Below, in pieces: positions 63,397 through 64,000 of a stretch of DNA of 64,000 bases. The notes beneath the pieces were generated by a model. The model saw nothing but the letters and a program-made list of their open reading frames with translations, was not told where the DNA came from and made no database searches. The DNA is taken from positions 1-64,000 of the forward strand of contig JASAND010027772.1 in assembly GCA_030248195.1 (NCBI GenBank), written 5' to 3'. The DNA is from Trissonchulus latispiculum. Lineage: Eukaryota > Nematoda > Enoplea > Enoplida > Ironidae. A program made the translations under genes and the position numbers. Each line of letters begins with the position of its first letter. Position 1 is the stretch's first letter.

Positions 63397-63566
63397 GTGT
63401 TGTTTCGAAAAGTTTAAGCCCTATCCACGATGGAGTGCTTTGTGCTTTGTCTTCTGCATTTATGTGTGCACTGGAGGCAATACTTTGTGCTTTGTGCTTA
63501 GATTGACAGTGTTATCAATGGCACTGGTGACTGGACCCTGTTTTTCCTGAACGCTCTAAGCGCTGT

Positions 63567-63572
63567 AATAAA
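63567..63572 (+). terminator. Poly(A) signal of the receptor gene
   Basis: Canonical AATAAA, 171 nt after the stop codon. Confidence 0.6.
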
Positions 63573-64000
63573 TAGTCTTGGAGAAACGTTCCCTTCAACG
63601 TAACCTTATTATATTTAACTAAATTAATGCTGAGTAATCATATCATTTCTTTTATTTCTGGTCGCATTACAATTATCATTATTAGCTTTACTATCATTAG
63701 AATTATTATTACAGTTATTATGACTCTAAGACCAATCGCGACGGTAACCTGTGTATATCATACTCCTGCATTTTTCCAAATTTGGTTCGACTTGGAAGGG
63801 TTTTTTGTCATAAAGATTGAGTCAACAATTTTATTAAAAAGAAGAATTACTGGATTTTACGGAATCAGAGAGATTAAGCTTTCACGTTCATGTGTAATGT
63901 GCCAAATGAAGAGAGTATAACTTGCTCCAGTTTCTCCTGTGGGGCCCAGTATTAAGATGAAACGGTGAAAAGAGTTGTGAAAGGCTGCGTGCATTTAAAG
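63573..64000. other. 3' flank, no gene seen
   Basis: AT-rich sequence with ATTATTATTAGC-like repeats; a 97-codon frame at 63627-63920 is low-complexity (Ile-rich) and not supported. Confidence 0.35.

Overview
This is nuclear DNA of an invertebrate animal: spliced genes with GT/AG introns, an AT-rich background, and a very heavy load of transposable elements. The phylum cannot be fixed from the sequence. One hint is that several initial exons begin with a splice acceptor (polypyrimidine-AG) only 1 to about 35 nt before the ATG. That is the arrangement expected for spliced-leader trans-splicing, known in flatworms, nematodes, rotifers, chaetognaths, hydrozoans and tunicates, but short 5'UTR introns would look the same.

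Host genes. Best supported are an eight-exon CD63-type tetraspanin (51491-58339, +), a two-exon rhodopsin-like seven-helix receptor (61798-63396, +), the N-terminal exons of an OPA1/Mgm1-like mitochondrial dynamin (40501-45024, +) whose GTPase exons are not in the window, a single-exon four-helix membrane protein (7518-8117, +), and a small secreted six-cysteine protein with a C-terminal hydrophobic tail (9114-9467, -). A GC-rich two-exon candidate at 677-1431 is weak. No operon or shared pathway is evident.

Layout. 1-6 kb: weak GC-rich candidate, a palindromic element and a broken Copia-type retrotransposon with nested insertions. 6-10 kb: a 1-kb inverted-repeat element and two small convergent genes. 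9.8-11.4 kb: palindromic elements inserted in one another, then a hAT-type element. 11.4-26 kb: gene-poor, with inverted and direct repeat pairs and a 2.3-kb palindrome at 21.4-23.7 kb. 26-29.5 kb: a LINE endonuclease fragment, a 148-bp satellite, an element with identical 185-bp arms and a long G/C tract. 30-38 kb: nested G-rich elements around a 3.8-kb LINE on the minus strand. 38.5-45 kb: local repeats and the OPA1-like exons. 45-50 kb: a second LINE with a 2A ribosome-skipping motif, then a 1.3-kb palindrome. 51.5-58.3 kb: tetraspanin, with transposons in its introns. 61-63.4 kb: a MITE abutting the receptor gene.

The most distinctive content is a family of nested-palindrome elements (termini CAAGAGTAC...GTACTCTTG) with exact 7-bp target-site duplications at six insertion points. 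Each end carries a sub-terminal hairpin whose stem sequence differs between copies while pairing is kept. Together with long palindromes of at least four other families, this window is a dense collection of fold-back DNA.
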